Shown here: positions 42,558 through 50,259 of the stretch, piece by piece | Position numbering within the stretch: position 1 is the first letter of the stretch | Layout of the letters: each line of letters opens with the position of its first letter | Assembly: GCF_900115625.1 (NCBI RefSeq) | Contig: NZ_FOXD01000022.1 | Span: forward strand, 1 to 51,326 | Direction: 5' to 3' | Length of the DNA: 51,326 nucleotides | DNA from: Salibacterium halotolerans | GTDB taxonomy: Bacteria > Bacillota > Bacilli > Bacillales > Marinococcaceae | The notes under the pieces: model-generated | What the model saw: only the letters and a program-made list of their open reading frames with translations | Databases searched by the model: none | What the model was told of the DNA's origin: nothing | Program-made: the position numbers and the translations under genes

Positions 42558-43217
42558 TCATATACTGTAGTGGGTAATCAGTGATTTCCTGCTGGCTTCA
42601 GCTAAAGCTCCAGATCTCGATTTCACATGTAACTTCTTAAAGATTCCGGTTAACGTATATTCTACGGATCGTTGGCATACTAACATCTTATTTGCAATTT
42701 CTCTATTGGTTAAGCCTTCTGATATATACACGATAATTTTCTGCTCCCTTTCAGTTAAGGTAACATCATTAAGTTTACGAGATGAAAGAGGAGGATCGGT
42801 TTTTCTATCCATTTTTCTTACCTGACGCAGCAAGCTGGTAGGTAGTACAGTTTCTCCCTGTATCGCACATTCTATAGCAAAACATACATGTCTTGGCGAT
42901 GCGGTTTTGTTGATAAATCCGCAGACCCCCGCTTCTACAAGGGAATTAAAATAGACATGGATATCATTATCTTCGGCAAAGATTAATATTTTTCTCGCTG
43001 CGTCTTCCTCTAAAATCTGCCTGGATAATTCTATTCCATTTACATGAGGCATATGTAAATTCATTAAAATAGCATCATATTCGTGTTGGTATATTCTTCT
43101 CTGTACCTCTCTGCTGTCTGTGACGATATCCACTCCCATGGACCTGTTTTTTTCTAAGACTAACTTAATCCCTTCCGCTACAATTTCATGATCGTCCACC
43201 AAAAGTAGTTTATTCAT
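42558..43217 (-). CDS. NarL/FixJ-type regulator with atypical receiver (phospho-Asp replaced by Asn)
   Basis: 219 residues from ATG 43217 (AAGGGTG upstream; the longer frame is a shadow). Receiver domain (1-120) with the acidic pair Asp8-Asp9 in LLVDDHEIVAEG and the conserved Lys in GFINKTAS, but the phosphorylation site reads AILMNLHMP, i.e. Asn53 instead of Asp, and the Thr/Ser switch position reads ILIFA. The codon is AAT at this position. The C-terminal LuxR helix-turn-helix (about 150-215; VTLTEREQKIIVYISEGLTNREIANKM) is intact. No partner kinase is adjacent. Probably a phosphorylation-independent regulator of the lantibiotic genes. Confidence 0.88.
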   Translation of the reverse strand: MNKLLLVDDHEIVAEGIKLVLEKNRSMGVDIVTDSREVQRRIYQHEYDAILMNLHMPHVNGIELSRQILEEDAARKILIFAEDNDIHVYFNSLVEAGVCGFINKTASPRHVCFAIECAIQGETVLPTSLLRQVRKMDRKTDPPLSSRKLNDVTLTEREQKIIVYISEGLTNREIANKMLVCQRSVEYTLTGIFKKLHVKSRSGALAEASRKSLITHYSI

Positions 43218-43336
43218 ACTATTCACCCTTAACGATGGTTTAAAGTAAAACTTAGAAGGTGGAAATAAAAGATGACGGTTCCCAGCCCTTTGGCCGGGAA
43301 ACACGGCCGGCCTTTTCATCAAGTATCCTCTATCAT

Positions 43337-43516
43337 CTAAACAAATTGAAACGACAGATAAATAGCATATGTCACAACATAAACAAGAAACAGCACTGTT
43401 AACCATTTACTAAAACGGCGGATTCCCTGCAGACCGTAGTTCAAAATACTGCCGATAAACAGTACCAGCGCACTGCCCAAAGAAATCATTGCAATAATGA
43501 ATACAATTTGTTCCAT
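43337..43516 (-). CDS. Small membrane protein in lantibiotic immunity segment
   Basis: 59 residues from ATG 43516 (GGAGG five bases before). Two hydrophobic helices (about 3-26 and 37-57) joined by a basic loop (GLQGIRRFSKW). It lies 38 bases after the immunity permease gene and before the atypical regulator. No homologue recognised. Position suggests an immunity or accessory protein (LanI- or LanG-like role), by inference only. Confidence 0.6.
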   Translation of the reverse strand: MEQIVFIIAMISLGSALVLFIGSILNYGLQGIRRFSKWLTVLFLVYVVTYAIYLSFQFV

Positions 43517-43554
43517 TTTTTCCTCCATTTCCTTTAATGATAAACGATTTGCTG

Positions 43555-44286
43555 TTAACTCATTCGTGCTTTTTGCGAATACTTATACAGCCCGAACAGC
43601 GAAAAGCTGATATAAATGAAGAAGAGAAGTCCTCCCCATAACACAAGTTCCACACCTTCATATCCCATCGCTGCATCATAAAACTGGATCGCTACCCGGT
43701 AAATGAACGAAAACGGAAATACGATGGATACATCAGCTCCCAATAAAATAGTCGTAATAAAAATAGAGCCAAGACCTGCCGTGACAACACTTAAAATATT
43801 TTTCGTCGCAAATGCCAGCAGAGCCGCAATCGGAATAACCAGCAGTGTTAATACAGTGAATAGAATCGATGGAAGGAATCTGGATAAAACGTCCATAACC
43901 CCTGTTTCTGACCTGAAGAGTATCCACAGCGTAAACAAATGAACCAAATGATTGATAAGTGATGTCGCCATCAGCAGCAAAAAGGTTGCGGCCATTTTCG
44001 AAAACATTAAACGGAAATTATGAAATGGGTAAGAGATCCAGTTTAACGTCGTACCATTTTGAAACTCTGTATAGAAAAAAAAGCCGGAAAAAATAAATAC
44101 AAGAGCCGGGAATAAAATGGCGTATTGGTTAAATATAAAGAAATAATAGTTACCAGGATCCATCGCGCCTGTTGCCAGCATTCCTCCGGTGTTAATCAGA
44201 TAAGGGATAAAGCTGATCACTAATATAACGTATACCATTTTCTGTCGTTTAAGCTTCATGCATTCATTTTTCACTAACAAACTCAT
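43555..44286 (-). CDS. Lantibiotic immunity ABC permease (LanE-like)
   Basis: 243 residues, six predicted helices, ABC-2 type permease of the BcrB/LanE class (MSLLVKNECMKLKRQKMVYVIL start; FFYTEFQNGTTLNWISYPF). It overlaps the ATPase gene by 23 bases. Together they probably expel the mature lantibiotic from the membrane of the producer. Only one permease of this type is present where many loci encode LanE and LanG, so it may act as a homodimer or with the 59-residue protein. Confidence 0.85.
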   Translation of the reverse strand: MSLLVKNECMKLKRQKMVYVILVISFIPYLINTGGMLATGAMDPGNYYFFIFNQYAILFPALVFIFSGFFFYTEFQNGTTLNWISYPFHNFRLMFSKMAATFLLLMATSLINHLVHLFTLWILFRSETGVMDVLSRFLPSILFTVLTLLVIPIAALLAFATKNILSVVTAGLGSIFITTILLGADVSIVFPFSFIYRVAIQFYDAAMGYEGVELVLWGGLLFFIYISFSLFGLYKYSQKARMS

Positions 44287-45190
44287 TGGGTTCTCCCTCC
44301 GACAGCAGTTTTAAATATAAATCTTCCAGAGACAGTTCAAAGACATCGAGTCTTTCTATGGAAACCTGCTCTTTTATCAGAATTTCCTCGATTTCTTCCA
44401 GGGAAAGAGGAGAAACAAATTCGACCTGGTCCCCTTCACGCAGCACCATATGAGCTTTCAGCTTTGACATAAAATCCCGGTTCATCTCAAAGGGAGTACG
44501 AAGTTTATACAAAAAGTTGTCCGATACATCCATGTTAATCGTTTCGAATATCACTTCCCCGTGATTGATAAAAATTAATTCATCTGCCATTAAATTGATT
44601 TCATTCAACAAATGACTGGAAATAACGATCGTTGTATTGTTTTGTATCACTTCTTTAATAAGCATTTCCCTTACTTCCTTGATCCCATGAGGGTCTAATC
44701 CATTGGTAGGTTCATCAAGGAGTAACAGCATCGGCTGATGGGAGATCGATCTTGCTATGCCCAGCCGCTGCTTCATCCCGAGTGAAGTATCGGAAAACAA
44801 TTTATCTTTTTCATTGTAAAGCCCGACTGTTTGCAACAGGGCATCAATACGCCCCGCGGTGAACTGCTGCTGCAGATATCTCAAATGGAGTACTAAATTT
44901 TCCGATAGAGTTAAATTATCGTAAAACCCGGGAAACTCAATGATACTGCCGATACCTTTCAGTAGATCATTCCCTGGATGGTTATATAAATTTTCTCCCT
45001 GGAAATGGACGGTTCCGGACGTAGGTTGAAATACTCCCAATAACGTTTTTAACAATGTCGTTTTTCCAGCTCCGTTAGGGCCGAGCAGGCCATAGATCTT
45101 TCCTTTTTCAAAGGAGAGGTTCACATCTTTTAGAATTTGTCCTTTTTTCATTTCTACATGAACGTTTTCCGTTGTTAACAAAGAGGACAT
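44264..45190 (-). CDS. Lantibiotic immunity ABC ATPase (LanF-like)
   Basis: 308 residues. Walker A GLLGPNGAGKTTLLK, signature TSLGMKQRLGIARSI, Walker B LLLLDEPTNGLDPHG, H-loop ISSHLLNEI. In place of the usual Q-loop Gln it reads IGSIIEFPGFYDNLT, the E-loop characteristic of LanF-type immunity ATPases. It carries a C-terminal ~90-residue extension like BcrA. First gene of the immunity segment, preceded by a promoter with TTTAAC repeats. AAAGGCGGGTG precedes ATG. Confidence 0.9.
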   Translation of the reverse strand: MSSLLTTENVHVEMKKGQILKDVNLSFEKGKIYGLLGPNGAGKTTLLKTLLGVFQPTSGTVHFQGENLYNHPGNDLLKGIGSIIEFPGFYDNLTLSENLVLHLRYLQQQFTAGRIDALLQTVGLYNEKDKLFSDTSLGMKQRLGIARSISHQPMLLLLDEPTNGLDPHGIKEVREMLIKEVIQNNTTIVISSHLLNEINLMADELIFINHGEVIFETINMDVSDNFLYKLRTPFEMNRDFMSKLKAHMVLREGDQVEFVSPLSLEEIEEILIKEQVSIERLDVFELSLEDLYLKLLSEGEPNEFVSEK

Positions 45191-45220
45191 TGGTCTGCAC
45201 CCGCCTTTCGATTTACTGCC

Positions 45221-45276
45221 ATTGTAGCTGGCGAAGGTTAAATCGAAGTAGGACGTGAGGTTAAATTCATGTTAAA
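45221..45276 (-). promoter_or_regulatory. Regulated promoter of immunity operon with TTTAAC direct repeats
   Basis: On the minus strand TTTAAC occurs at 45271-45276, 45260-45265 and 45237-45242 (steps 11 and 23 bases), upstream of TACAAT (45221-45226) as -10. No good -35 is present. Direct repeats at about one and two helical turns are the usual arrangement for OmpR-family response regulators, such as the one encoded just upstream. Confidence 0.55.
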
Positions 45277-45295
45277 AATGACCGCCGGCTCATGT

Positions 45296-45331
45296 AAAAA
45301 AAACTGACTTCCTAATGAAAGAAAGTCAGTT
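45296..45331 (-). terminator. Terminator of sensor kinase gene
   Basis: ACTGACTT / AAGTCAGT perfect 8 bp stem followed by eight T on the minus strand, overlapping the kinase stop codon at 45326. It separates the two-component operon from the immunity operon. Confidence 0.85.
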
Positions 45332-46663
45332 CTCTTTCGGGAGAATGGTGATTGTAGTACCACTGCTGCCGGTGGATACTCTTTTTTCGAGCTCCATCTG
45401 CTCCAGCATCATGTCGACAATAGATAAACCGATGCCGGCGCCGCTTTTCCCGGAGGGGTTGTGCATTCCTTTTCCCCGGTCCTGGATTTCCAGCATCGAT
45501 GTTTCTTTTTCCATCTTTACGGATACATATTTTCCTTCTGCCGCATGACGCAGGACATTCTGCAGGAGGTTATCCAAAATCCTTCGGAACCATATTTCAT
45601 CCACATTCCAGTGGATAGGTTCCTGTAACTCTACATCCATCTCAAAGTCCTGCTCTTCAAGGACTGGATACCAGGCGATCAAGGAAGAGCGGACAAGTGC
45701 TGCGATATCCTTCCACTGTCTGTTCATCGGCAGTTTTCCCTCACTTAATACTGTGAACGAGGAAAGGTTATCGATCAGGTCTGAAAGAAAAACGATCTTT
45801 TCATTGATGACGTGAACTGATTCCGCCATATCTTCCTTTAAGTCATGCTGATTCAGTTTGTGTACATGACCGTTCATGATAGACAGAGGTGTCCGTAAAT
45901 CATGCGATAAGCTCGAAATGAGACGCTTTCGAATCAGCGCTTCTTGTTTTTCTTTCTCATGGCTTTCGTTTAATTGTTCGACCATTTGGTTAAACGAATG
46001 TTCCAACTGCCCTATTTCGTCCTCTTTTTCTATTTTCATTCTGGACGGGATAAGCTGGTTTTCATTGATTTCCATTTTTTCCTGCATTCTTACCAGGCGT
46101 TTTCTCGTTCGATTGAAAAACAGCCAGGAAATATAAATAAACAAAAACCAGAAGGACCCTATGGCAATGAACCAAATCGTAGAGTATTGATACTGCCCTA
46201 CTCCAATGTTCGTTTCTAAATAAGAAGAAGGGATCTGCAAAAACGCATAGCCTCCGGCCTCTGCTCCCTCCAAATAGGCCGAGGTCGTGAAATACTCTCC
46301 ACCACTTTCCTCCTCCACGTACTGAATCAGGCTGGAGACATCCCACTGCGTGCTCCCATTCTTTGAAGGGTCGTTTGACATCAGTAATTGACCGTTATCC
46401 TTTACCCAAAAGATAACAGAATCCGGATACCTATCCATATTCCGTAAGGATGATGTGATGTCCCGCGTTTCCCCTCCTTCCAGAGCATCCATCTCCCGGG
46501 CCCACGTTTCCTCTATTTCTTCCGGATCATAGTATTCTTCCGGTGAAAAATCAGCCAGCTGCGTAATGACAAGATAATATAGAAAATTAACACCTAAAAA
46601 CGAGACGGGAAAGATTAAAACAGCCAACAGAATGATCAGTATGTATTTCGTTGATAACTTCAC
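45326..46663 (-). CDS. Sensor histidine kinase of lantibiotic locus
   Basis: 445 residues from GTG 46663, overlapping the regulator gene by 4 bases. Helix 1 (about 7-33), extracytoplasmic domain of about 135 residues rich in acidic residues, helix 2 (about 168-188), HAMP linker (about 190-245), DHp with phospho-acceptor His in LISSLSHDLRTPLSIM, and HATPase_c with N box RILDNLLQNVLRHA, DRGKGM and GAGIGLSIV. The large extracellular domain suggests peptide or envelope sensing, possibly of the lantibiotic itself. Confidence 0.9.
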   Translation of the reverse strand: MKLSTKYILIILLAVLIFPVSFLGVNFLYYLVITQLADFSPEEYYDPEEIEETWAREMDALEGGETRDITSSLRNMDRYPDSVIFWVKDNGQLLMSNDPSKNGSTQWDVSSLIQYVEEESGGEYFTTSAYLEGAEAGGYAFLQIPSSYLETNIGVGQYQYSTIWFIAIGSFWFLFIYISWLFFNRTRKRLVRMQEKMEINENQLIPSRMKIEKEDEIGQLEHSFNQMVEQLNESHEKEKQEALIRKRLISSLSHDLRTPLSIMNGHVHKLNQHDLKEDMAESVHVINEKIVFLSDLIDNLSSFTVLSEGKLPMNRQWKDIAALVRSSLIAWYPVLEEQDFEMDVELQEPIHWNVDEIWFRRILDNLLQNVLRHAAEGKYVSVKMEKETSMLEIQDRGKGMHNPSGKSGAGIGLSIVDMMLEQMELEKRVSTGSSGTTITILPKEN

Positions 46664-47334
46664 CGTCTCACCCTGTATCCCAACCCGCGGATCGTTTCAA
46701 TAATCTCAGGATTTTGTGGATCTTTTTCGAGTTTCTGCCGCAAATAGCGGATATGAACGGTTAACGTTTTATCCCCTTCGATATACGGCTCCTGCCATAC
46801 ATTCGAATAAATCTGTTCTTTCGTTAAAATATGATTGGCGTTTTTAAGGAAAAAGCGAAAGATCTTAAATTGTTTCTCCGTCAGGATGATTTCTCTTCCC
46901 GTCTCTGTATTGACAATGTGATTAGCGTTCAGATCAATGCTCAGGTGCCGTAGTGTCAGGGTATCCAATCTGACTTTGTCGTACCGCTTCAACAGAATAT
47001 CAATCCGCAGCAGCAGTTCCTCCGGATGAAAAGGTTTCGTCAGATAATCATCGGAAAACCCAAGGCCGGTAAGCTTATCTTCAATGGCGGTCCGGGCGGT
47101 TAAACAGAGAATCGGAAGACTGCTGTATTGTTCGCGTATCCGCTTCCCTAACGTGAAACCGTCCAGACCCGGAAGCATGATATCCAGCAGTAAAAGGTCC
47201 GTTTTATGCAGGTGGTCTTCCAGCTGCTGTCCTGATCGTAACCACGTACATTCATATCCTTTGTCATGAAGATCATGTAGGACTAAATCAGCTATTTCCT
47301 TGTCATCTTCCACATATAAAATATGATTTCCCAC
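46660..47334 (-). CDS. OmpR-family response regulator of lantibiotic locus
   Basis: 224 residues from GTG 47334 (GGGGAAGG upstream). Receiver with acidic pair ILYVEDDKEIAD, phospho-Asp in LLLLDIMLPGLDG, Thr in LCLTARTA and Lys in LTKPFHP, then a winged-helix DNA-binding domain (about 125-224; ILTEKQFKIFRFFLKNANHILTKEQI ending GLGYRVRR). All phosphorylation residues are present, in contrast with the second regulator at 42558. It probably drives the immunity operon through the TTTAAC repeats. Confidence 0.92.
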   Translation of the reverse strand: MGNHILYVEDDKEIADLVLHDLHDKGYECTWLRSGQQLEDHLHKTDLLLLDIMLPGLDGFTLGKRIREQYSSLPILCLTARTAIEDKLTGLGFSDDYLTKPFHPEELLLRIDILLKRYDKVRLDTLTLRHLSIDLNANHIVNTETGREIILTEKQFKIFRFFLKNANHILTKEQIYSNVWQEPYIEGDKTLTVHIRYLRQKLEKDPQNPEIIETIRGLGYRVRR

Positions 47335-47386
47335 CAGCGCCTTCCCCCTCGTATCGAAATGCTGTTTATCTTCCTTTTAACAAAAA

Positions 47387-47397
47387 TCCGAAATAAT
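47387..47397 (-). promoter_or_regulatory. Shared 11-base motif before the two-component genes
   Basis: ATTATTTCGGA on the minus strand, 53 bases before the regulator start, identical and in the same orientation as 42346-42356 before lanA1. Candidate operator tying regulator and peptide expression together. Confidence 0.45.
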
Positions 47398-47441
47398 TGG
47401 AATAGGTCTCCCGCCATTATTTTAAGAGAGAGAGGCAGGTT

Positions 47442-48281
47442 TCATCTTAAATAATTATCGAAAACGTCTATCGTTTTCTCCATTGCCTGTTCGAGTTCAC
47501 GCGGCACATGCTCCATAGGGTGGGCTGCATTGAAGGTATGGGTGCCGCCTTCGATGATAGTGAGGGAATGTTCGGATGCGGCATCGCGCATTTTTTCCGC
47601 GCCTTCCTGCAGCCAGCTGCCGTCCGCGTCTCCCTGTATGATATGCAGGGGGGCATGCATCTCGTTTATTCTACTCAGAATGTCGAATCGTTCTCTGTTG
47701 GATTCGATATCCTCCAGCAGATTGGCTTTGATCGGCATATCCTGGTTCGTACGTTTATTCGCAATGTACCCGGCACCTTTTTCACGAATGTCCTGTTTCA
47801 GTTCCTCCCCGAGAAAATCCACATCCGCTACCCCGTTCCAGGTGACGACTGATTTGACCTCCGGGTGTTCAGAAGCGAAAATAATGCTCGTCGCACCGCC
47901 CCGGCTGTGCCCGACAATGCCTGTGCGGTCCGTATCGAACATATCCGAATACGGAAGGTCCCCGTCTTTTGCTGCCTGAAGCAGCGCTTCCAGATCTTTC
48001 AGCTCCCGCGTATACGTATTTACCGCGAATTTGTCGAGTTCATCAAAGTCTTCCTTATCCACCCCGTTGCAGGAAAAGTTGAAACGAATCGCGTAATAAC
48101 CGCTTCCTGCCAGTTCCTCCGCAGTATACGGGAAGAAGTTCCAGTCTTTGTATCCTTTAAATCCGTGGCAGATAATAACGACGGGACGTTTTGTTTGTTC
48201 TGCTGGAGCATGGACGTCTCCGCGGACAAACAGATTATTTCCAAGGTCGATCGTAAACGACTGCTGTTCGGTAGGTGTCAT
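47442..48281 (-). CDS. Alpha/beta hydrolase
   Basis: 279 residues, dienelactone-hydrolase/prolyl-oligopeptidase-like serine hydrolase. Oxyanion motif VIICHGFKGYKDWNF, nucleophile Ser in GIVGHSRGGATS, probable Asp in IIQGDADGSW and His in EGGTHTFNAAHP. No signal peptide, so cytoplasmic. Substrate unknown. It is upstream of the lantibiotic regulator genes on the same strand but has higher GC and looks like ordinary chromosome. Confidence 0.86.
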   Translation of the reverse strand: MTPTEQQSFTIDLGNNLFVRGDVHAPAEQTKRPVVIICHGFKGYKDWNFFPYTAEELAGSGYYAIRFNFSCNGVDKEDFDELDKFAVNTYTRELKDLEALLQAAKDGDLPYSDMFDTDRTGIVGHSRGGATSIIFASEHPEVKSVVTWNGVADVDFLGEELKQDIREKGAGYIANKRTNQDMPIKANLLEDIESNRERFDILSRINEMHAPLHIIQGDADGSWLQEGAEKMRDAASEHSLTIIEGGTHTFNAAHPMEHVPRELEQAMEKTIDVFDNYLR

Positions 48282-48436
48282 CGTTCATCTCCTCCTTTTC
48301 TGTATCGTATCATATATTTTTTTCATCCTCTGCCGGTTCTCAAGGAAAAAAAGAAGGTACGACGGGTAATCGAAGAAAAGTACGGATCCAGTCTTTCGCT
48401 TGAGGATAAGAGTAATGATAGTAAAAAACCTTCTAA

Positions 48437-48721
48437 TTAAAAGGGCAGGTTATCATCCATTCTAGTTGTCTTTTGTTCCTTTTTTGTTTTCGGTTCATCT
48501 CCTTTATCCGGATTTGATTTGACTTTCCCAAACTTTTCTTCATATAAATCACGAACCCATACTTTCACCGGCGCTTTCCATGACTGGGAAGGAGAAGGTA
48601 TATTTTTCACTAAGCTCTTTGGTGTCATACCGAGTTCTTTTGCCATGTGAATGTCAGCCTGGGTCAAGCGGCAGCGTTTTTTTGCTTCAGACCAATCGAT
48701 ATTTTTCTTATTCTTCCCCAA
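48437..48721 (-). CDS. Small basic conserved-looking protein
   Basis: 94 residues from TTG 48721, which has GAGGAGAGG seven bases upstream. Basic N-terminal half with a helix-rich block (WSEAKKRCRLTQADIHMAKELGMTPKSLVKNI), then WKAPVKVWVRDLYEEKFGK and a charged, disordered tail ending in MDDNLPF. The ending resembles the acidic tails of SSB-like proteins (DDxLPF), which bind partner proteins. Family not recognised. It follows the DUF6398-like gene by 53 bases. Confidence 0.65.
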   Translation of the reverse strand: MGKNKKNIDWSEAKKRCRLTQADIHMAKELGMTPKSLVKNIPSPSQSWKAPVKVWVRDLYEEKFGKVKSNPDKGDEPKTKKEQKTTRMDDNLPF

Positions 48722-48774
48722 TTATTTTCCTCTCCTCTACACCATAGATGACCATTATTTGCATAATAAATGGT

Positions 48775-49641
48775 TTAGGAATAAACCCAGAGCCACTCAC
48801 TATATAATTCAATGAATTTGCTGTTCTCATTATTTTTATCCACGATGATATCTGCTAAGGGAAGTATCGTTTTTTTCATTCCGTCTCTGCATTCTACTAA
48901 AATACCGTAAGATTCATCCACTTTCATCTTTTGGTCCAATTCAACACAGGTGACCTCGGTTCCTGCCAGCTGCAAGGGGCCCACTTCTTCTTCATACACC
49001 GCCGGAAAAGGAAAACTCATATGCTGGAATAGGTAGTTATAGAATAGCTGCTGTCTTTCATACGTTACGCCGAGCATCTCAATCAGATCATTTTTCATAT
49101 ACAACTTTTCTATGTTCAGTTCTTTTCCGGCTATTATTTGAGCTGCTACGACCTCCATTTCATCTATCATAACAGGTTCATCCTGCTCCTCTTCCTTGAC
49201 CGGATCCCGGGGTGCAAAAAAATCATTTATCATCGTCCACGTGTCAAATGGATTATTATCTTGTATAGATGCCGTGGCGAATTCATTGTCAAAATAACTC
49301 ATTTTAAACATGTCTCTGATATTTTTTGATTTCTGCCCGGTGGTACTTTGCTTTGTGTTAAAAAACGTGTTAATATCATCCACTGTAGCATAAGGCTGGC
49401 TCTGCTTATCAAATAAAAAGTTGATCGTTCCCAAGGCATGTATAACAGCTGCTGCCCAAATTTCAATTTTACCTGCCACAAAAGGAACTTCCCTCTTTCT
49501 TGCCATCTTATTTATCAATTTTTCAATGATTTCATCATACTCTTCATTCAAATATGCTTGACTGAAATCTTTCGTTAACCGCATCAATTCCGTTTTCTTT
49601 TCCTTTACTCTTTCCTTTACTCTTTCCTTATATTCAGCCAT
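48775..49641 (-). CDS. DUF6398-like protein with C-terminal calcium-binding-type domain
   Basis: 288 residues. The N-terminal ~140 residues fit DUF6398: NEEYDEIIEKLINKMARKREVPFVAGKIEIWAA style core with ALGTINFLFDKQ and NTKQSTTGQKSKNIRDM. A middle part has an acidic linker (KEEEQDEPVMIDEME). The last ~60 residues (ESYGILVECRDGM, LPLADIIVDKNNENSKFIELYSEWLW) look like the small calcium-binding-type domain found in similar proteins. Function unknown. The first codons lie in a 12-base tandem repeat (49596-49630) encoding KERVKERVKEK. GGGAGG precedes ATG. Confidence 0.7.
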   Translation of the reverse strand: MAEYKERVKERVKEKKTELMRLTKDFSQAYLNEEYDEIIEKLINKMARKREVPFVAGKIEIWAAAVIHALGTINFLFDKQSQPYATVDDINTFFNTKQSTTGQKSKNIRDMFKMSYFDNEFATASIQDNNPFDTWTMINDFFAPRDPVKEEEQDEPVMIDEMEVVAAQIIAGKELNIEKLYMKNDLIEMLGVTYERQQLFYNYLFQHMSFPFPAVYEEEVGPLQLAGTEVTCVELDQKMKVDESYGILVECRDGMKKTILPLADIIVDKNNENSKFIELYSEWLWVYS

Positions 49642-49859
49642 AATATCCTCCCTTACTCCTCATTGTGTTTTTAGTATCCATCTGTGCCGCCCCCGCCGTT
49701 AGTGGTGATATACTCTATTATCTCTCTAATAGCTATTATAAAATACAATCCTCATATTTTGGGATTTTCTGATCTTCATTTCAATCTTTCTCCAGATTCA
49801 TCCTGCAGCTTGCGATCGGAACAGTGATACCAGCTGAAATGTTTCTATTTTCTTCTCCC

Positions 49860-50010
49860 AGTTACGTTTAGCCAGTTCGCAAGTACGATAAACGTCGTTA
49901 TGACACGTTCTAAGTTGCGTTTGACTGAGGAAGCAGCCGGCCAAACTGTCCTATGAACCATTCATACTTACGTTTACGGTATTTTTTCTCCCCCATTTGG
50001 CCGTATGGGA
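49860..50010. repeat. Degenerate ~53-base tandem repeat array
   Basis: Within the 618-base gene-free gap 49642-50259. TACGTTTA at 49863, TGCGTTTG at 49916 and TACGTTTA at 49969 are each 53 bases apart. AAACGTCGTTATGA (49890) and AAACTGTCCTATGA (49943) keep the same step, and a weaker third copy (GGCCGTATGG) follows. Facing CGTTTA and TAAACG elements give each unit a palindromic character. The gap also has the perfect palindrome TAATAGCTATTA at 49727-49738. No gene seen. Confidence 0.5.
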
Positions 50011-50259
50011 CGAAAAAGCACAAAGCAGCTAACTATACTTTGCACTTTTTTGTCATAGAGTATATAACAAAACCGCCGTCATCAGCGGATCATTCCACTT
50101 CTTTTCTTTTTTATGTAACGTATCCTCCACTGTCTGTTCCAATTAAATATTTCCTTTTTCATAGATATCTCAGATCATTATTTCCTCCATCAATCTGATA
50201 TCATTATAATATATTAAGTCTTTCTGTGATTTCGAATATAATAGGAGGAACCATTCCAT

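Noticed and set aside
43250-43320. GGCCGG-type hairpin upstream of the atypical regulator
   Set aside because: Can form a stem but has no T-run on the gene strand; not supportable as a terminator or riboswitch.
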